A DNA stretch of 64,000 bases, taken from the NCBI RefSeq assembly GCF_027887165.1, contig NC_077227.1, positions 80,307,430-80,371,429 of the forward strand. The letters run 5' to 3'. The stretch comes from Monodelphis domestica. Taxonomy: Eukaryota; Chordata; Mammalia; Didelphimorphia; Didelphidae. The notes below the pieces were generated by a model that searched no databases, was not told where the DNA came from, and was given only the letters and a program-made list of their open reading frames with translations. This document shows positions 21,716 through 33,440 of this stretch, one piece after another; positions within the stretch are counted from its first letter, which is position 1; every line of letters begins with the position of its first letter. A program made the position numbers and the translations under genes.

Positions 21716-22720
21716 CTTTTTTAATCTTTATTTTATTCCAATAACAAATTTACACATAAGTTTCCCAGGGCTACAGGATTCATGTCATCTCCCTCCCCTT
21801 TTCCCTCCCCCTTCCCAGAGTTGACAGAAATTCCACTGTGTTAAATATATATTATCACTCAAAATCTCTTTCCTTATTATTCATTTTTGTAAGAGTAATC
21901 TTATGAAATCAAAACCCCAAATCATATACTCAAATAAACATGTGATAAATCATGTTTTATCTACATTTCTATTCCAACAGTTCTTTCTCTAGATGTGGAT
22001 AGCATTCCTTTTCTTAAGTTCCTCAGAAATGTCCTGGATCATTGCATTGCTATTAGTAGCCAAGTCTATCACATTCGATTGTTACACAATATTTTAGTTA
22101 AAGTGTATAATGTTCTCCTGGTTCCGCTTACTTCACTCTGCATCAGTTCATGTAGGTTCTTCCAGTTCTCTCTGAAATCATCCTCTTCATCATTCTTTAT
22201 GGCACAATAATATTCCATCACCATCATATACCACAATATGTTCAGCCATTCCCCAATCAAGGGACACCTCCTAATTTTCCAGTTCTTTACTATCACAAAA
22301 AGTGTAGCTATAAATATTTTTGTACAAACAGGTCCTTTCCCATTTCTTTTTATCGCTTTGGGATACAGACCTAGTAGTGGTATTGCTGGATCAAAAGGCA
22401 TGAATTCTTTTTTTTTTTTTTGCATGAATTCTTTTAAAGCCCTTTGGTTATAATTACAAATTGCTCTCCAGAATGATTGGATCAATTCACAACTTCACCA
22501 GCAATGCATTAGTTTTAATTTTGCCACATCCCCTCCAACATTTATTATTTTCCCTTCGTGTCATATTGGCCAACATGTTTCTAGAGATCCCTTTTCCTTA
22601 ATGAAAATATATTTTCCTTTGATATACTATAATTTTTTATTTTGGCTGGGCTTCTGGTAGAGTAATGAAGCTTGTTTTCCTCAGGATGTCTAGTTTGTCT
22701 TTAATTTTTAGAGACTATTA
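21716..22720 (-). mobile_element. LINE1 3' end with ORF2 C-terminus
   Basis: The minus-strand frame at 22069-22485 (138 codons) carries the L1 ORF2 tail, with 'FDPAIPLLGLYPK', 'CPLIGEWLNILWYMM' and 'VMEYYCAIKNDEEDDF' in the order expected for ORF2p. The 3' UTR follows at 21,716-22,060 ('catgtcatctccctcccctt' on +), ending in a T-run. The element is 5'-truncated near 22,720 with indels in the upstream part. A local duplication of 'gcatgaattctttt' is seen at 22,400-22,435. Confidence 0.85.
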
Positions 22721-24059
22721 ATTTTATCCATGCCTCATAGGACACTAAGTGTCCTCCATCAATCCTAATACACTTCTGTGTAGCGTAATTTCATTTCATC
22801 TAAGGCTTTTATGCCTTCCAAGTTGATTAAGGTCTTTTCATAGCAGTCTAATGCTTTAGACTGATTGATTCAGTAAAGTTCTCTGGGCCATATTCACACC
22901 TAGTTTATACCACTGGTTGATTAATTTATTCTTGGAAATGATCTCATCTGACAAAAGCAGTTACTTTAAGTGGGTTGGAGTGATTGAAGTGATTGATTGA
23001 TTCAATTAACTCTACCCTTACCTACCTTTCCAGGCTTATTACACATTACTATCTCCTTCATACATTGTCTAGTCCTGCTAAACTGGGTTTATTCTTAACA
23101 TTCCATCTCCTTGCCTTTGCAAAGAAGGCCAGAAGGTATTCCAGCCTCACTTCTGCCTCTTAGTGTAACCCTTTCCCCCACAGTGATGTCAGAGCGACAT
23201 GGAAAGACCAAAAGCAAGGTCACTCCAGAAAATCTTCAAGTTCTTAATCTAGACGTCTATCAAGAAGCCAGGCAGCTATGTAGACACATCAAACAAGGGG
23301 AAAAGAGAGCTACTTGAGGACTTCATGTTGGTTGCCAAGCAGACAACAGAGTAATGATTAATGACCATTTTTCATCTGACAGCCACAAGCAGAGAAAGCT
23401 GGAAATGAGAGAATCAGAAATAAGAAAATCAGAACTATATCTAATGAGCAAACCATATGGGAGCAAGTCATGGGAAGTACAGCCATGGGATTCTATACAG
23501 CAGATAAATAGTCAATAAAATGCCCAGATCCAACCTATCGTCCTCATCTCTCCTTCCCTGTAGAGTGTCTTAGGGTAAGACGATATAAGTTTTTTTTTTT
23601 CTGTCCAATCTCATCATTTCCTGTTAGCTCTCCCTTCTGCTACACCCATTGCAAATGGCATTTGGAAGCCCTATTCCTTTAATATTTACTTGCACTGCAA
23701 TATACGTGAAGCTGCTAATTAGCTACACAGCCATTTCCTAGGATTTTATCTACTCACAAGTATGTAGGGTGAGATTTAGGAATGAAAGTATCCTGTTTTC
23801 AATAAGTCGTACTGAACAAGAGTGGGTCTGATTATAGTTGGCATATGAAATTTTAGTAATATTCAAATCAAACCCTAAACTGTTTTGTTTTTTTAAAAAT
23901 CAGAGACTTAGAAAGACACAGATCTTTAAATAGTATGAAGGGGTAGAATGAATGTATGTATATAACTGGGCCAGATTGGATCAGGTCAACTTTCCTTGTC
24001 CCATGTCAGAAGATTTCTGGCACTACTCAATCTTCTCTCTCCTTCCCCCACCCCTGCCT
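22720..24059. other. Intergenic, mostly unassigned
   Basis: Little recognisable repeat. It contains the short frame at 23186-23317 listed separately. No other exon candidate was found. Confidence 0.4.
23186..23317 (+). other. Possible 43-codon frame behind a splice-acceptor-like site
   Basis: The frame runs from ATG (23186) to TGA and starts MSERHGKTKSKV. It lies 3 bases after a good acceptor-like sequence, 'accctttcccccacag'. It is hydrophilic with a basic start and contains ENLQVLNLDVYQEARQLC, a plausible amphipathic helix. I do not recognise it and it lies outside the repeats I can name. It could be a terminal exon of an unknown gene, a retrocopy, or chance. Confidence 0.15.
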
Positions 24060-24290
24060 TCATCAGATTCCCTAGTTCTCTTCAAGTTCAGCTAAAAAGT
24101 CACTTCTTAATTCCTATATGAGATGTTTCCAGTGTCCTCCCTGCTGCTCATGCCTCTTCCACAGAAAATGTCATATATTATTTTGTATACATATTGTCTT
24201 ACATGATGTTGTATTCCTTTCCCTGGCATTTAAACAGTACCTGGCACATAATAGGCATTTAATGCTTCTTGACTTATTGAAACACATACA
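24060..24290 (+). mobile_element. CR1/L2-type LINE 3' end
   Basis: 'agttcagctaaaaagtcact', 'agtgtcctccctgctgctca', 'aacagtacctggcacataat', 'aggcatttaatgcttcttga' is the usual 3' terminus. Confidence 0.65.
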
Positions 24291-24689
24291 GCCTTCCTTC
24301 TTTCCCTGTCATCTACACCCCAAATCAAATACAAATATGAAGAAAAACATTTAGTTCTTTATATTCAAAAGAATAGGAAGATAACACAATAACAGAGATC
24401 CCGGCAGGGAGTAGATACTTTCCTGGGATGAAATGCAAAAACAGTATGTGTCTTTACTATCATCTTTTCTTAGTCAGACATAGGTAATTTTTTACTTCTC
24501 TTCTATACATAAAATTCTTCCTATATCAACAAGGATTTCCCAGAGTCAAATGTTACTTGAAATTTTCTGGTAATTTACATCTAAAGATACATTTTTAAAA
24601 TGAGTCTACCTCTTCTAAGCAGTTCATATAACTACTTTATCATATTACCTGACTTGTAGTTATAAATATGTCTATAACAGGAGATGATT

Positions 24690-25030
24690 TGCTAGTGTGA
24701 TATTTATTTTTTTTATTTTATTTAATTAGTCAATTTAGAACATTATTCCTTGGTAACAAGAATCATATTCTTCCCCCACCCCCTTCCTGTAGCCGATGTG
24801 TGATTCCAGTGGGTTTTACATTTGTCCTTGATCAGAACCTATTTTTATGTTTGTTGATGTTTGCATTAGGATGATCATTTAGAGTCTACATCCCCAATCA
24901 TATCCCCCTCAACCCATGTGATCAAGCAGTTGTTTTTCTTCTGTGTTTCTGCTCCCACAGTTCTTCCTCTGAATGTGGATAGTGTTCTTTCTCGTAAATC
25001 CCTCCAAGTTGTTCAGTATCACTGCATCTA
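24690..25030 (-). mobile_element. LINE1 3' end, antisense
   Basis: 'gtcaatttagaacattattc', 'cttggtaacaagaatcatat', 'gtgggttttacatttgtcct', 'tagagtctacatccccaatc', 'ttcctctgaatgtggatagt'. It matches 36,170-36,500 almost word for word. Confidence 0.8.
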
Positions 25031-27054
25031 GCATGATATTTAGAAAGGAAACCTAACAAGGTTTTAAAATGGGATTTCCTCACTAGTCATTTTAAAAGAA
25101 GCTATTTAAAGACTTAGCAATTGAAGGAAAGGAAATATGAAAGATGAAATGGATAAATGTGATAATGGAACAAATTCACAGGAAAAGGGCAATGAAAAAA
25201 ACAATAAGAATGAGGACAACTAAACAGTGGGATTACTGCATAAATCTGTGGAAATAAGATGAAAGAATATAATGAGATCAGTTTTATTTGGCAACAAGAA
25301 AGATGGTGTATGAATGAACAAAGGAAAAATAATGCAATAAAGTAGGGAAAGAGGAATATTTTAGCAAAAGTTGTTAAAAGCTAAATGTTAGGAGGTAAGA
25401 AAGATATAAATTATAGCATGTCATAATCACCATAGTGTTTTGCCACAAGAATTCTGAGGTCTATACTATGTTATTTTATATCTGTGGACTTATAATTAGG
25501 AGATTACTTTGTTACTTGACATTATGTTGTAAGCATTTTTGAAATGAAAAAATTAGTTCAATTTTCGAACTTTCCTAAGGCACAAATATTTTTGTATAAC
25601 TATTCAAAATTTTGACATCTACCTTATGAATAAGCAACTACTCAAAGGATCCATGATCTGTGTTTTCCTTGGCATTAATTGGGAACTTCTTGTGAACTAA
25701 TTCCTGTTACCAATGCAATTCACAATTAACAGATTATAATGGCTAGAACTTAGTAGATAAATTGTAGGGTGCTGCCTAAGGCACCCCAAAATTAAGTTGA
25801 TTGCTGGAAGTGGCAAGATTCCTCTATATGTTCATGATAAAATTTTTAAATTTACAACATTGCCCTATTTAAATGTTGTTCTAGTTGTGTGATTAGTTGA
25901 GACAAAAAACCAGCAGTTTGGAAACTCAATTTTCTTGTGGCCAAGAATCTGATCTAGCACTTAGCATGGGGATAGACATGGTAAGCTCAATAAATGTTTA
26001 TGAATGATTGTATGCCATAAAAAATTTTATAGTTATCTTAACCATCAGCATTAATTGATCATTTTATATGTAAAATTCTTATTAGAACTCTGGTTTCTAA
26101 GGGAGAAAACTAAGTAGGAATTTAAGATCAACTAAAATGTTACAATAAATGGAAGCTACATCTGGTTACCATCTTAGTTCTCCAACACTGACAGAAGACT
26201 TATAATACATTGGTTGGACTGGGTGGATAAGCAAATTCAGGTGGTATTATGGAACATTTCCTGTTTATGGGTCACTTAATATCATCATGTTTTGCCATTT
26301 GTCTTACTATTACAATAGAGATGATGTCTTCTAACTTAGCCAGACTTAAAATACATCAGAAACTATTCTTTGAAGACAGTATCTATTAAATAAGCTGCCT
26401 ATTGCAGAAACCATGGGTTTTGAGGACCCTCACAGCTTAAAGTCTAATTTCTGATAATGAGCACAAGAAGGATAATAAGGATTCCAAGATTTCACTGAAT
26501 GTTGATTTTGTTATCCATCTTAATCTTTTACCCAAAAGATTTTTTTTGTCTAAAAAGTTACAAGTTTATCTTCTTTCATTAAGTACCAGTGTTCCAATTA
26601 TTATTCCAAATATTGTTATCAATGATGCTTTATTATTAATATTAACATATGCACACATATGGATATACCTAATATTGTTTATTTTTATGATCATATCAGA
26701 ATGTTACATTGAAGAGTAAGATAACTTACTTGGGCTTGTAACTTTCAGCTACATACATTTATCTAAAAGCACCAGGGTGACTATATGCCTCTAAACCAGA
26801 AGTTGAAACAAGGTGTAGAAGGACACTAGAACAGGAAGAATGAGGGGACTTGGGCTTGGCCTTCCCAGTCCAGTCACTAGTTCTCTGTATGATCTTGAGA
26901 AATTTATTTCACTTCTGCAGGATTCTCAGTTTCCTTGTCTGGAAAATGAAAAGGTTATTGATAGAGATCAGAGAGAAAAGATCTCATATATACAAAGATT
27001 TCATATATATAAAAGATCTCATATATGCAAAAAAAGATTTATAGTATCCCCTTT
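25031..27054. other. AT-rich intergenic stretch
   Basis: No gene seen. A short LINE 3'-end echo ('aagctcaataaatgttta') is at 25,983. At 26,850-26,960 there is MIR-like text ('gatcttgagaaatttatttc', 'tctggaaaatgaaaagg'). The rest is unassigned. Confidence 0.45.
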
Positions 27055-27310
27055 TATAATATCAAAGATCTTGAAACTCAGAGTGCATCATCAGATGGGG
27101 AATGACTGTACAAATTATTCCATATAAATGTAATGGAATACTGTGTTATAAGAAATAATATAAGACTTTTTAGAGCAACCTTGGAAGATTTGGATGAATT
27201 GATACAAAGTGAAGTGAGTAGAGTAACATGACAACAATATTGTGAAAATGAACAATTTTGAAAAAATGTTGATCAATGCAATAACTAGCCATGTCATTTC
27301 AGACCCCAAA
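27055..27310 (+). mobile_element. LINE1 ORF2 C-terminal fragment
   Basis: 'catcatcagatggggaatga', 'ctgtacaaattattcc', 'taatggaatactgtgttata', 'gaattgatacaaagtgaagt', 'gagtagagtaacatgacaac' is the sense L1 tail. Confidence 0.7.
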
Positions 27311-27429
27311 TTTCCTCAGTATAGAGTCAAGCAGTGATTATGAATTTAAAAATTTTACGGTGCCTAAACACATTTGGACTTCTTTAGCAGCATAGAAACA
27401 AATGGAGTTAGAACCTAATTAACAAGAAC

Positions 27430-28790
27430 AATTGGTTAAATTATGTAGGAGAAGAGATGATGGGGAGAAAGAGGGAATGGGGTGAGAGAGATGAAGAGAT
27501 TGTTCTTCTCCTTCCTTACTTCTGGAGGGAGATAAGACAGGTCCTGTCCTCTTGGAAAAAAAGGAAGTATGTCTCCACAGAGATGTTTTCTGGGAGATGG
27601 AGGACAGGGGACCAGAGTGGGATTGCCTCAGTGAGATGGCAGGATGCCTCCCTCAGAGGAGCCTGGGGTTCCTGAGATCAAATCTGTCTTTGAGAGGCTA
27701 GATGATCTCTTATGCCTCTGTTCCCAAAGGGCCATTAACTGCCAGCCCTTTTCAGTATCTTAGAAGTGGTCAATTGCCAAGGAAAGATGTTAGTTCCTTT
27801 GGTCAGACAATCTTGAATTACTGGGGTCTGAAAGTCACCCTCTCAAATCTTCAATCCACTTAAATATATTGTTTAAAGGCAGCCCCACATCCAAATCCTA
27901 AATGTCAAATAATTTATTGAGGTTCAAGCAGGAGGGGATGTCAGGGATGTCAGGCAGGAAAGTAGGTAAAAAGGGAAGCCCTACAGATTTTCCCCTCTTG
28001 CAGGTTGCCCCTCCACCCCCATCTGGAGGTCCCAGGCTTCTCAGCCCTGACCTCTCCCTTTTGCTAAGTGCTTTCTTGCCCCTACTCTCAACTAGCTAGA
28101 TCTTGAATATGTGAGTCCAGGGACAGGTAAGGGAGAGAGAGAAAAAGAGAAATCCTAAGACAAAGTCTGTGGGTAGCTCTATTCAAAAGTCCAAATCCAC
28201 AATCCCATTTAAGGATTTTAGACTGCTGTAACTAAAGGCCTTAGTGGAGGTATTCAGGTTTTCAGAAGGGATAGTGATCTCCAAAGAAGTAGGCTTTTTC
28301 TCAGCTTCAAGAAATCCACCTCTTTCTTCTACCTTTCCCAAGCTAGAAGTGAGTTACAAATTGGATCTTCAAGCTTCTGACTCTTCCTTAGAATTCTCAG
28401 CTTTTTTTCCTTGCCCCTCCTCCATTCTCTCTTCAGCTGGTCTGGTCTCTCTTCAATGTAGAATCTCTCTTCTCTTCTCTTACAATTGGGAAGCTATCTC
28501 TTTTCCTTTAATTATTATTTTCTTCAATCCCAAACTTCCCTGCTTCCCAACATAAACTCCCCAAGCAGCAACCTCGTGGCAACTCATTGTATTATGAAAT
28601 TTAGCTGCCACCTATTCTACCATACCCCTGTTAGTGATAGTTTTTAAAAGGCCACTATCCTAGCTCCAGTCTGGGCATGCTTAAACAACCCTCCTTACAA
28701 AAGGTTGTGTTTTTCACAGCTTTCTTCGAGTGCCAATATTGCTACCTAGTTACAGCTTTGCCTCAGCACCAGTGATGAATGTGGTGCTAT
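27430..28790. other. Unassigned; possible antisense LTR
   Basis: Purine-rich text at 27,440-27,690 gives way to C/T-rich text. 'ataatttattgaggttc' near 27,910 would be a polyadenylation signal on the minus strand, as in LTRs. The 103-codon frame at 28244-28555 lies in this block and has no supporting features. Confidence 0.25.
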
Positions 28791-28909
28791 ATAATAGTAT
28801 ATACAAATCCATACATACTCTTCCATACTTCATATAATCTTTGTTTTGGTGATAATCTGCATAGTCCAATATCATCTCCACTTTTATTTCTATACATTTC
28901 TTAAATGTT

Positions 28910-29110
28910 AGCAGCTAGGTAGCACAGTGTATAGAGCACTGGGCTTAGATTCAGGAAGACTCATATTCATGAGTTCGAATCTGGCCTCAGATATTTACTA
29001 GTTATGTGACTGTGGGCAAGTCACTTAACCCTGTCTGTCTTTGTTTCCTCATCCGTAAAATGAACTGGAGAAGAAAATTACAATCCATTCCATTACTGAA
29101 CAACAATACA
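28910..29110 (+). repeat. Marsupial MAR1-type SINE
   Basis: 'agcagctaggtagcacagtg', 'tatagagcactgggctta', 'gagttcgaatctggcctcag', 'gtgactgtgggcaagtcact', 'aaatgaactggagaagaaaa'. It keeps the tRNA-like B box 'gttcgaatc'. It ends in 'aacaacaata'. Confidence 0.85.
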
Positions 29111-29869
29111 CCTCTAAATTGCTTCTAATGTAATACCTATTTTTCAAATTAAGGCAACAAGCATTTATATAGCACCATGTACTGGGCACTATGCAAAGTG
29201 CTATCTGCTTTCCAACCTGCTCGAGTAATTATCATCAAACAAATTGTGGTTGTATTGGTTTAGCTGGAGACAATGCCTTCAAAAGCCTTCCAACATAGCA
29301 CTACTAACATAGTTATTTTCTCTAGTGGTCTTTAAACTGAGAATACTAAAAATATTGGGGAGATTTTAATTCTTTTACTGAACTACAAGGATGCTTTGGA
29401 TCAATTTTTTTTAAAAGTTTGGGACTTACCAGGTGATTATTAGCTTAGTAGTAGATGTTTTGAATTTTAATAATGTATGTTTCTGGTCCTCTTGATCAGC
29501 AACATCTATCAAATGGTATTTAGATAGTATGTCTGTAATCATTTCCTTTTGTTTTGTAGGGAGAATATTGTGTTGCTCATGAACTAAGGCTCACTCTACC
29601 TACTGAGGAGGAACATGGTAAAATAGATTAAGAGCTAGAAAGGTGAAGACCTGGAAAAGCAAAGTCTATTTTTATTCAATTTCCAAATCCCAGTATATCT
29701 GGTACCTTTACTCTGTTGTTGCTGCTTCGCTACTATGAGGATAAACTTTTTGATTATTGCTTGAGGTGATGTTAATAATGATACAAAACTTTTCTTACAA
29801 ATGTGTTTTAATGTATATTGGAAAATTTTGAAGTATTGAAGCTATATGTCTGATTGCAAAGTTGCAATC

Positions 29870-30163
29870 TGTGAATTTTAGATTTTCTCCATTTTGCTTA
29901 GTCTTTAGAAATTCTAGAAACAAGGAATGTATACACCCCTACTTCAGGATTAAGTGTTGAGAGGATGGCTTATGACTGACATTTGCTAACAAGTGACAAA
30001 TAAGAAACAACTGACAGACCCCCTGGGCTGTCCTAAGTTAAGCTTAAGCTACCATTGGTACATGTGAGACGCAGGAAGTGATGTAATGAACTGTCTATAT
30101 ATTTCACGTCACTTCCACTCTCTGGGGGTTCACTCAGGAACACCACTCTCTCTCTCTCTCCCT

Positions 30164-30194
<31 letters not shown>

Positions 30195-30578
30195 AGACAC
30201 TGGGCTCTTTCAGCGTTGAGAGCTCGTGGCGGCATTCTTAGTGTGCTTGGTGAGTGGTTTAGGCTGATTCCTCTTTTCCTTTACCTCCTAAAATGCTATC
30301 CTCCTAGGGGGCCCCTCGTCTCTGAGGAGGCCTTGTGGCTGGAAGCTGAGCTAGATTAAGAAGGCCCCTTGGCCTAGGCCTCTGAACTCCTATCTGGCTT
30401 GCCAGAGCAGTTCAATTTCCCTTTCCTCTCTCTCTTCTTAATTTCTTCCTTCTATTGTAATTAAAACCACCATAAAAATCCCAAAATGACCTGAGTATTT
30501 TTTTGGGATTGAATTTTAATCCCTGGCAACCACTAGTATAATATATTCAGTCAACAACCCTAATTTTTAACCCTTACA
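29870..30578 (+). mobile_element. Solo LTR, family A' copy 2, TSD AATC
   Basis: 709 bp from 'tgtgaattttag' to '...taacccttaca' with a perfect 4-bp duplication AATC (29866-29869, 30579-30582). It is collinear with 16743-17412 but has a (CT)n expansion at about 30,148-30,194 and an extra 'ctaggggg...gaggccttgtggctgg' block in the R/U5 region near 30,300-30,380. No internal sequence remains. Confidence 0.85.
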
Positions 30579-31544
30579 AATCTACTAGGTACTTATTGGA
30601 AGAAAAAGGAAAACCCTAAGAGTAAATATGCTTCACATGTTTCATTGTTGAAATCTCAGTCAACATTTAGCTATTAGATTTAGTGTCATGCAGGGGAGAG
30701 GAGTTCCACTTGAATACTAGGATGTTGTTCATTCTTCACCTTGGCAGAGGACCAATGACATCACAGGGTGATAATATCAACTTACTCATGAATTGGATTT
30801 AAGTAATGAATAGTTGCACAAAGTGTGAATGTGAAATCCTGTTCCCTTTATGATTCTGTAATAATTCTATAATTTATACTGGGCCAAGTTACATACTCTT
30901 AGACAAAGGCCTATACTGAGTTAGGTATATCTGTGAGACTATAATCTTTATGTTGTAATTGGTCTAAGAACCCCTGCAGGTGTCCGAGACCCATTGCATG
31001 GGAAATACACAAGCTGACTGCGATGGTCAAAGGACCTACTTGTGTCAGTGATATGGGCCAAGTGATACTGACATAAGTCAAGTGAATAAAAATGGTCAAG
31101 TATGCATTTCTGATCTTATTTCTGTTTTGCTCCTCTATTACCCTATTCCTACCATGATGTTAACTTTTTACTTTATTCATGTTAGGCTGACTAAACTGTA
31201 GCCCCTACTCTGTTATGATTTTGTGATCCTTAACATAGGTCAGAGTTGCCAACCCTTTACATTGAACTCTGGGCCAGCTCTGGGTCAAGGAACTTCAACT
31301 ATGTTCCTGACAACATTTCTGTAAACTGTGCTATAAAAAGAAGCTGCTCACATGACTCAAGGTCTTCAGTTGCCAATCAGAGTCCAGCTTTATTGTGAGA
31401 CTGGCCCTATGTCAATAAACTTTTTTCTTTTTGGTTTGGAGACTTTGATTTTTTGACATCTTGGCTAATAAATTTTTACCCCCAAATTTGTCAACTATAC
31501 TCTTTCTTCCAGAGTAACCCAAGTCCAATAGGAAGACAAAAGTG
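30579..31544. other. Intergenic, no gene seen
   Basis: No clear repeat or exon. 'ttcaccttggcagaggaccaatgacatca' near 30,735 and 'ctataaaaagaagctgctca' near 31,330, followed by an 'aataaac' at 31,415, suggest an old LTR (TATA-like then poly(A) signal), but I cannot set its borders. Confidence 0.35.
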
Positions 31545-31730
31545 TTTTTTAAACCCTTACCTTTAGACTTAGAATCACTGCTGTGTATTGGTTCCAAGGC
31601 AAAAGAGTGGTAAGGGCTAGACAATGGGGGTTACATGATTTGCCCAGGATTATACAACTAAGAAGTGTTTGCAGACATATTTGAACCCTTTGAGCCTGGC
31701 TCTCAATCCACTGATCCACTTAGCTGCCCT
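31545..31730 (-). repeat. Marsupial-type tRNA-derived SINE, antisense
   Basis: 'tttttaaacccttaccttt', 'tgtgtattggttccaaggca', 'aaagagtggtaagggctag', 'tttgcccaggattatac', 'ctcaatccactgatccactt', 'agctgccc'. Full length. Confidence 0.85.
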
Positions 31731-31739
31731 CAATATTGC

Positions 31740-32240
31740 TACCATTAAATGAAACTAATTGTCTACCTAGAGAAACATTTTCTCACCATCCTACTCTCTT
31801 CTCAGTCCTTTGTAATTTATTTTTTATACCTACCACACTATTAAAACTGTCTCTGCAAAGGTTTATCATGACCCCCTAACCACCAAACCTAATGTCTTTT
31901 TAAAAAAATCAGAATTCATCCTCTTTGACCTCTCTGCAGCATTTGATACTGACCACTCCTTTCTACCAACTACTCTCTACTCCTTTGACTTTAGAGATAC
32001 CACATTCTCTTGATTTTCCTACATCGAATTGCTTACAATAGAATCAGAGAACAAGGTCTCAGTTTGCTCTCCCAGCTTCAGGACCATGGGCTTGCCTTTA
32101 TTCTTCCCATCTCTTTCAAATAGTATCCACATCATGGATCTCATGCACAACAATCTCCTCTCCTCACTGCCATTGTTCACCCAGTTTAAATTTGAAGACC
32201 TAGTGGTGTCTAACTTATTGTTCCCTATTCTCTATTCCAT
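31740..32240 (+). mobile_element. CR1/L2-type LINE remnant
   Basis: 'ttcatcctctttgacctctc', 'tgcagcatttgatactgacc', 'actcctttctaccaactact', 'ctctactcctttgactttag', 'agataccacattctcttgat' follow the sense LINE ORF2 text that is also seen at 12,550. Confidence 0.7.
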
Positions 32241-32689
32241 TTTTGGATAGTTTTTATTGTTGGAGGGAAGGTAGAAATTTGGATAAAGGGTCATCCTGTT
32301 GGTATTGGGATAGTTTTAGTAAGTCAACAGGTGGAAAATATTGCAGTCAGATCTAAGAAGCAGTACTGAGGTTTGCTGAGGGAGAACTGTAGTGAAGAAA
32401 TAGTGGTCTTTTCCCTCTCCTTTCCCTTCTCTGTTTTCCTAGCTACCTCTCAATTCCTTCCCTGCTTCCAACAATCTTTCCCACCAACAGTACCTGCATC
32501 CTACCCCAAATTTCCCTCTTTTCTGCCTTTTCTTAGTCTTTTCTCTTAATTAGCCAGATATGGAACTGATGCAGATTCAACTGAATATCTTCTTTTAATG
32601 GGTAAAATCTTATGTTTTAATTTAATGTTTTAACTTTATTTTAATTTTAGCAGTTAAAAAGCTAGATTTGTAATAATATTTTTCCCTGT

Positions 32690-32810
32690 TGACTTTAAGA
32701 TCCCTTCAAAAGAGGTTAATTTCGTTATTTGTTTTTGTATTCTCCGTGCCTACATCAAAGCCTGGTACTCAGTAAGTACTTAATAAATGCTTATTTACTG
32801 ATTTCTCATT
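32690..32810 (+). mobile_element. LINE (CR1/L2) 3' end
   Basis: 'gtatctccgtgcctac'-like text, 'caaagcctggtactcagtaa' and 'gtacttaataaatgcttatt' is the common terminal sequence. Confidence 0.6.
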
Positions 32811-32886
32811 TGAAAATTTTTATAACTTAAGGTGAAATTTTCCTTTCCTTTTTCTTACAGATGTTTGTGATCATCAACTTATTATT

Positions 32887-32972
32887 ATCCATCCATCCAT
32901 CCATCCATCCATCCATCCATCCATCCATCCATCCATCCATCCATCCATCCATCCATCCATCCATCCATCCAT
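32887..32972. repeat. (CATC)n microsatellite
   Basis: About 21 near-perfect CATC units in an uninterrupted run, ending 'ccattcac'. It lies about 470 bp upstream of the TCTN3 start codon. The tract reads open in all frames, so the 71-codon frame at 32861-33076 is an artefact. Confidence 0.95.
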
Positions 32973-33039
32973 TCACATATCTTTTCTCCAGCGCTGACTT
33001 CAAGTTTAAGACTCAGAAGGCCACCTCTGGCTCAGGCAG

Positions 33040-33440
33040 GTTTTCCCCAGGAACTGCTTTTCCTCCTGCACGCTAGGGGACGCTGAAGCCTCCTAAAGGT
33101 AGTTATTACAAGGCTTCTCAGTCGGCGTAGGAGTCTCACGGAATGGCCACACAGACCCATCTAGCGGAGAGGCACAGCTCTTCTCAGAGAATCCAGGCGC
33201 TCCCAATATTACCTAAGCAGGATCAGTGCAGCAACCACCGCGATTTCTATTGGTGAGAGCTCTGTCATTAATTCCAAATCGCGAATGAGCGAATATCTAC
33301 GGGATGAGGTCACATGAACTGCGTCCTTCGCCCTCCACAAGCCCCGCCCCCAACCGACGCCTTAGCAACGCGCCTGGTGACAACGGCGCGTTCGGTTCCC
33401 TTTCCCTGGGCTAGTGAGGCCTGGGCACAGCAGCGGCCTC
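33040..33440 (+). promoter_or_regulatory. TCTN3: TCTN3 promoter and 5' UTR, CpG-rich
   Basis: CpG dinucleotides, rare elsewhere in the window, cluster here and continue into exon 1. Visible elements are an inverted CCAAT box ('attggt' near 33,249), 'tgaggtca' near 33,305 (nuclear-receptor or CRE-like half site), a GC box 'ccccgcccc' at 33,342-33,350 and an X-box-like motif at 33356-33369. I see no TATA box. An out-of-frame upstream ATG at 33314 opens an 80-codon frame that overlaps the main start; it matters only if transcription starts upstream of it. Confidence 0.75.
33356..33369 (+). promoter_or_regulatory. X-box-like RFX motif
   Basis: GACGCCTTAGCAAC fits the ciliary X-box GTNRCC-N(0-3)-RGYAAC with one mismatch (A for T at position 2) and a 2-base spacer. 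It lies 72 bases upstream of the TCTN3 ATG, a typical place for RFX sites in cilium genes. Binding is inferred. Confidence 0.55.

Noticed and set aside
32861..33076. 71-codon + frame with (IHPS)n repeats
   Set aside because: Produced by the CATC microsatellite.
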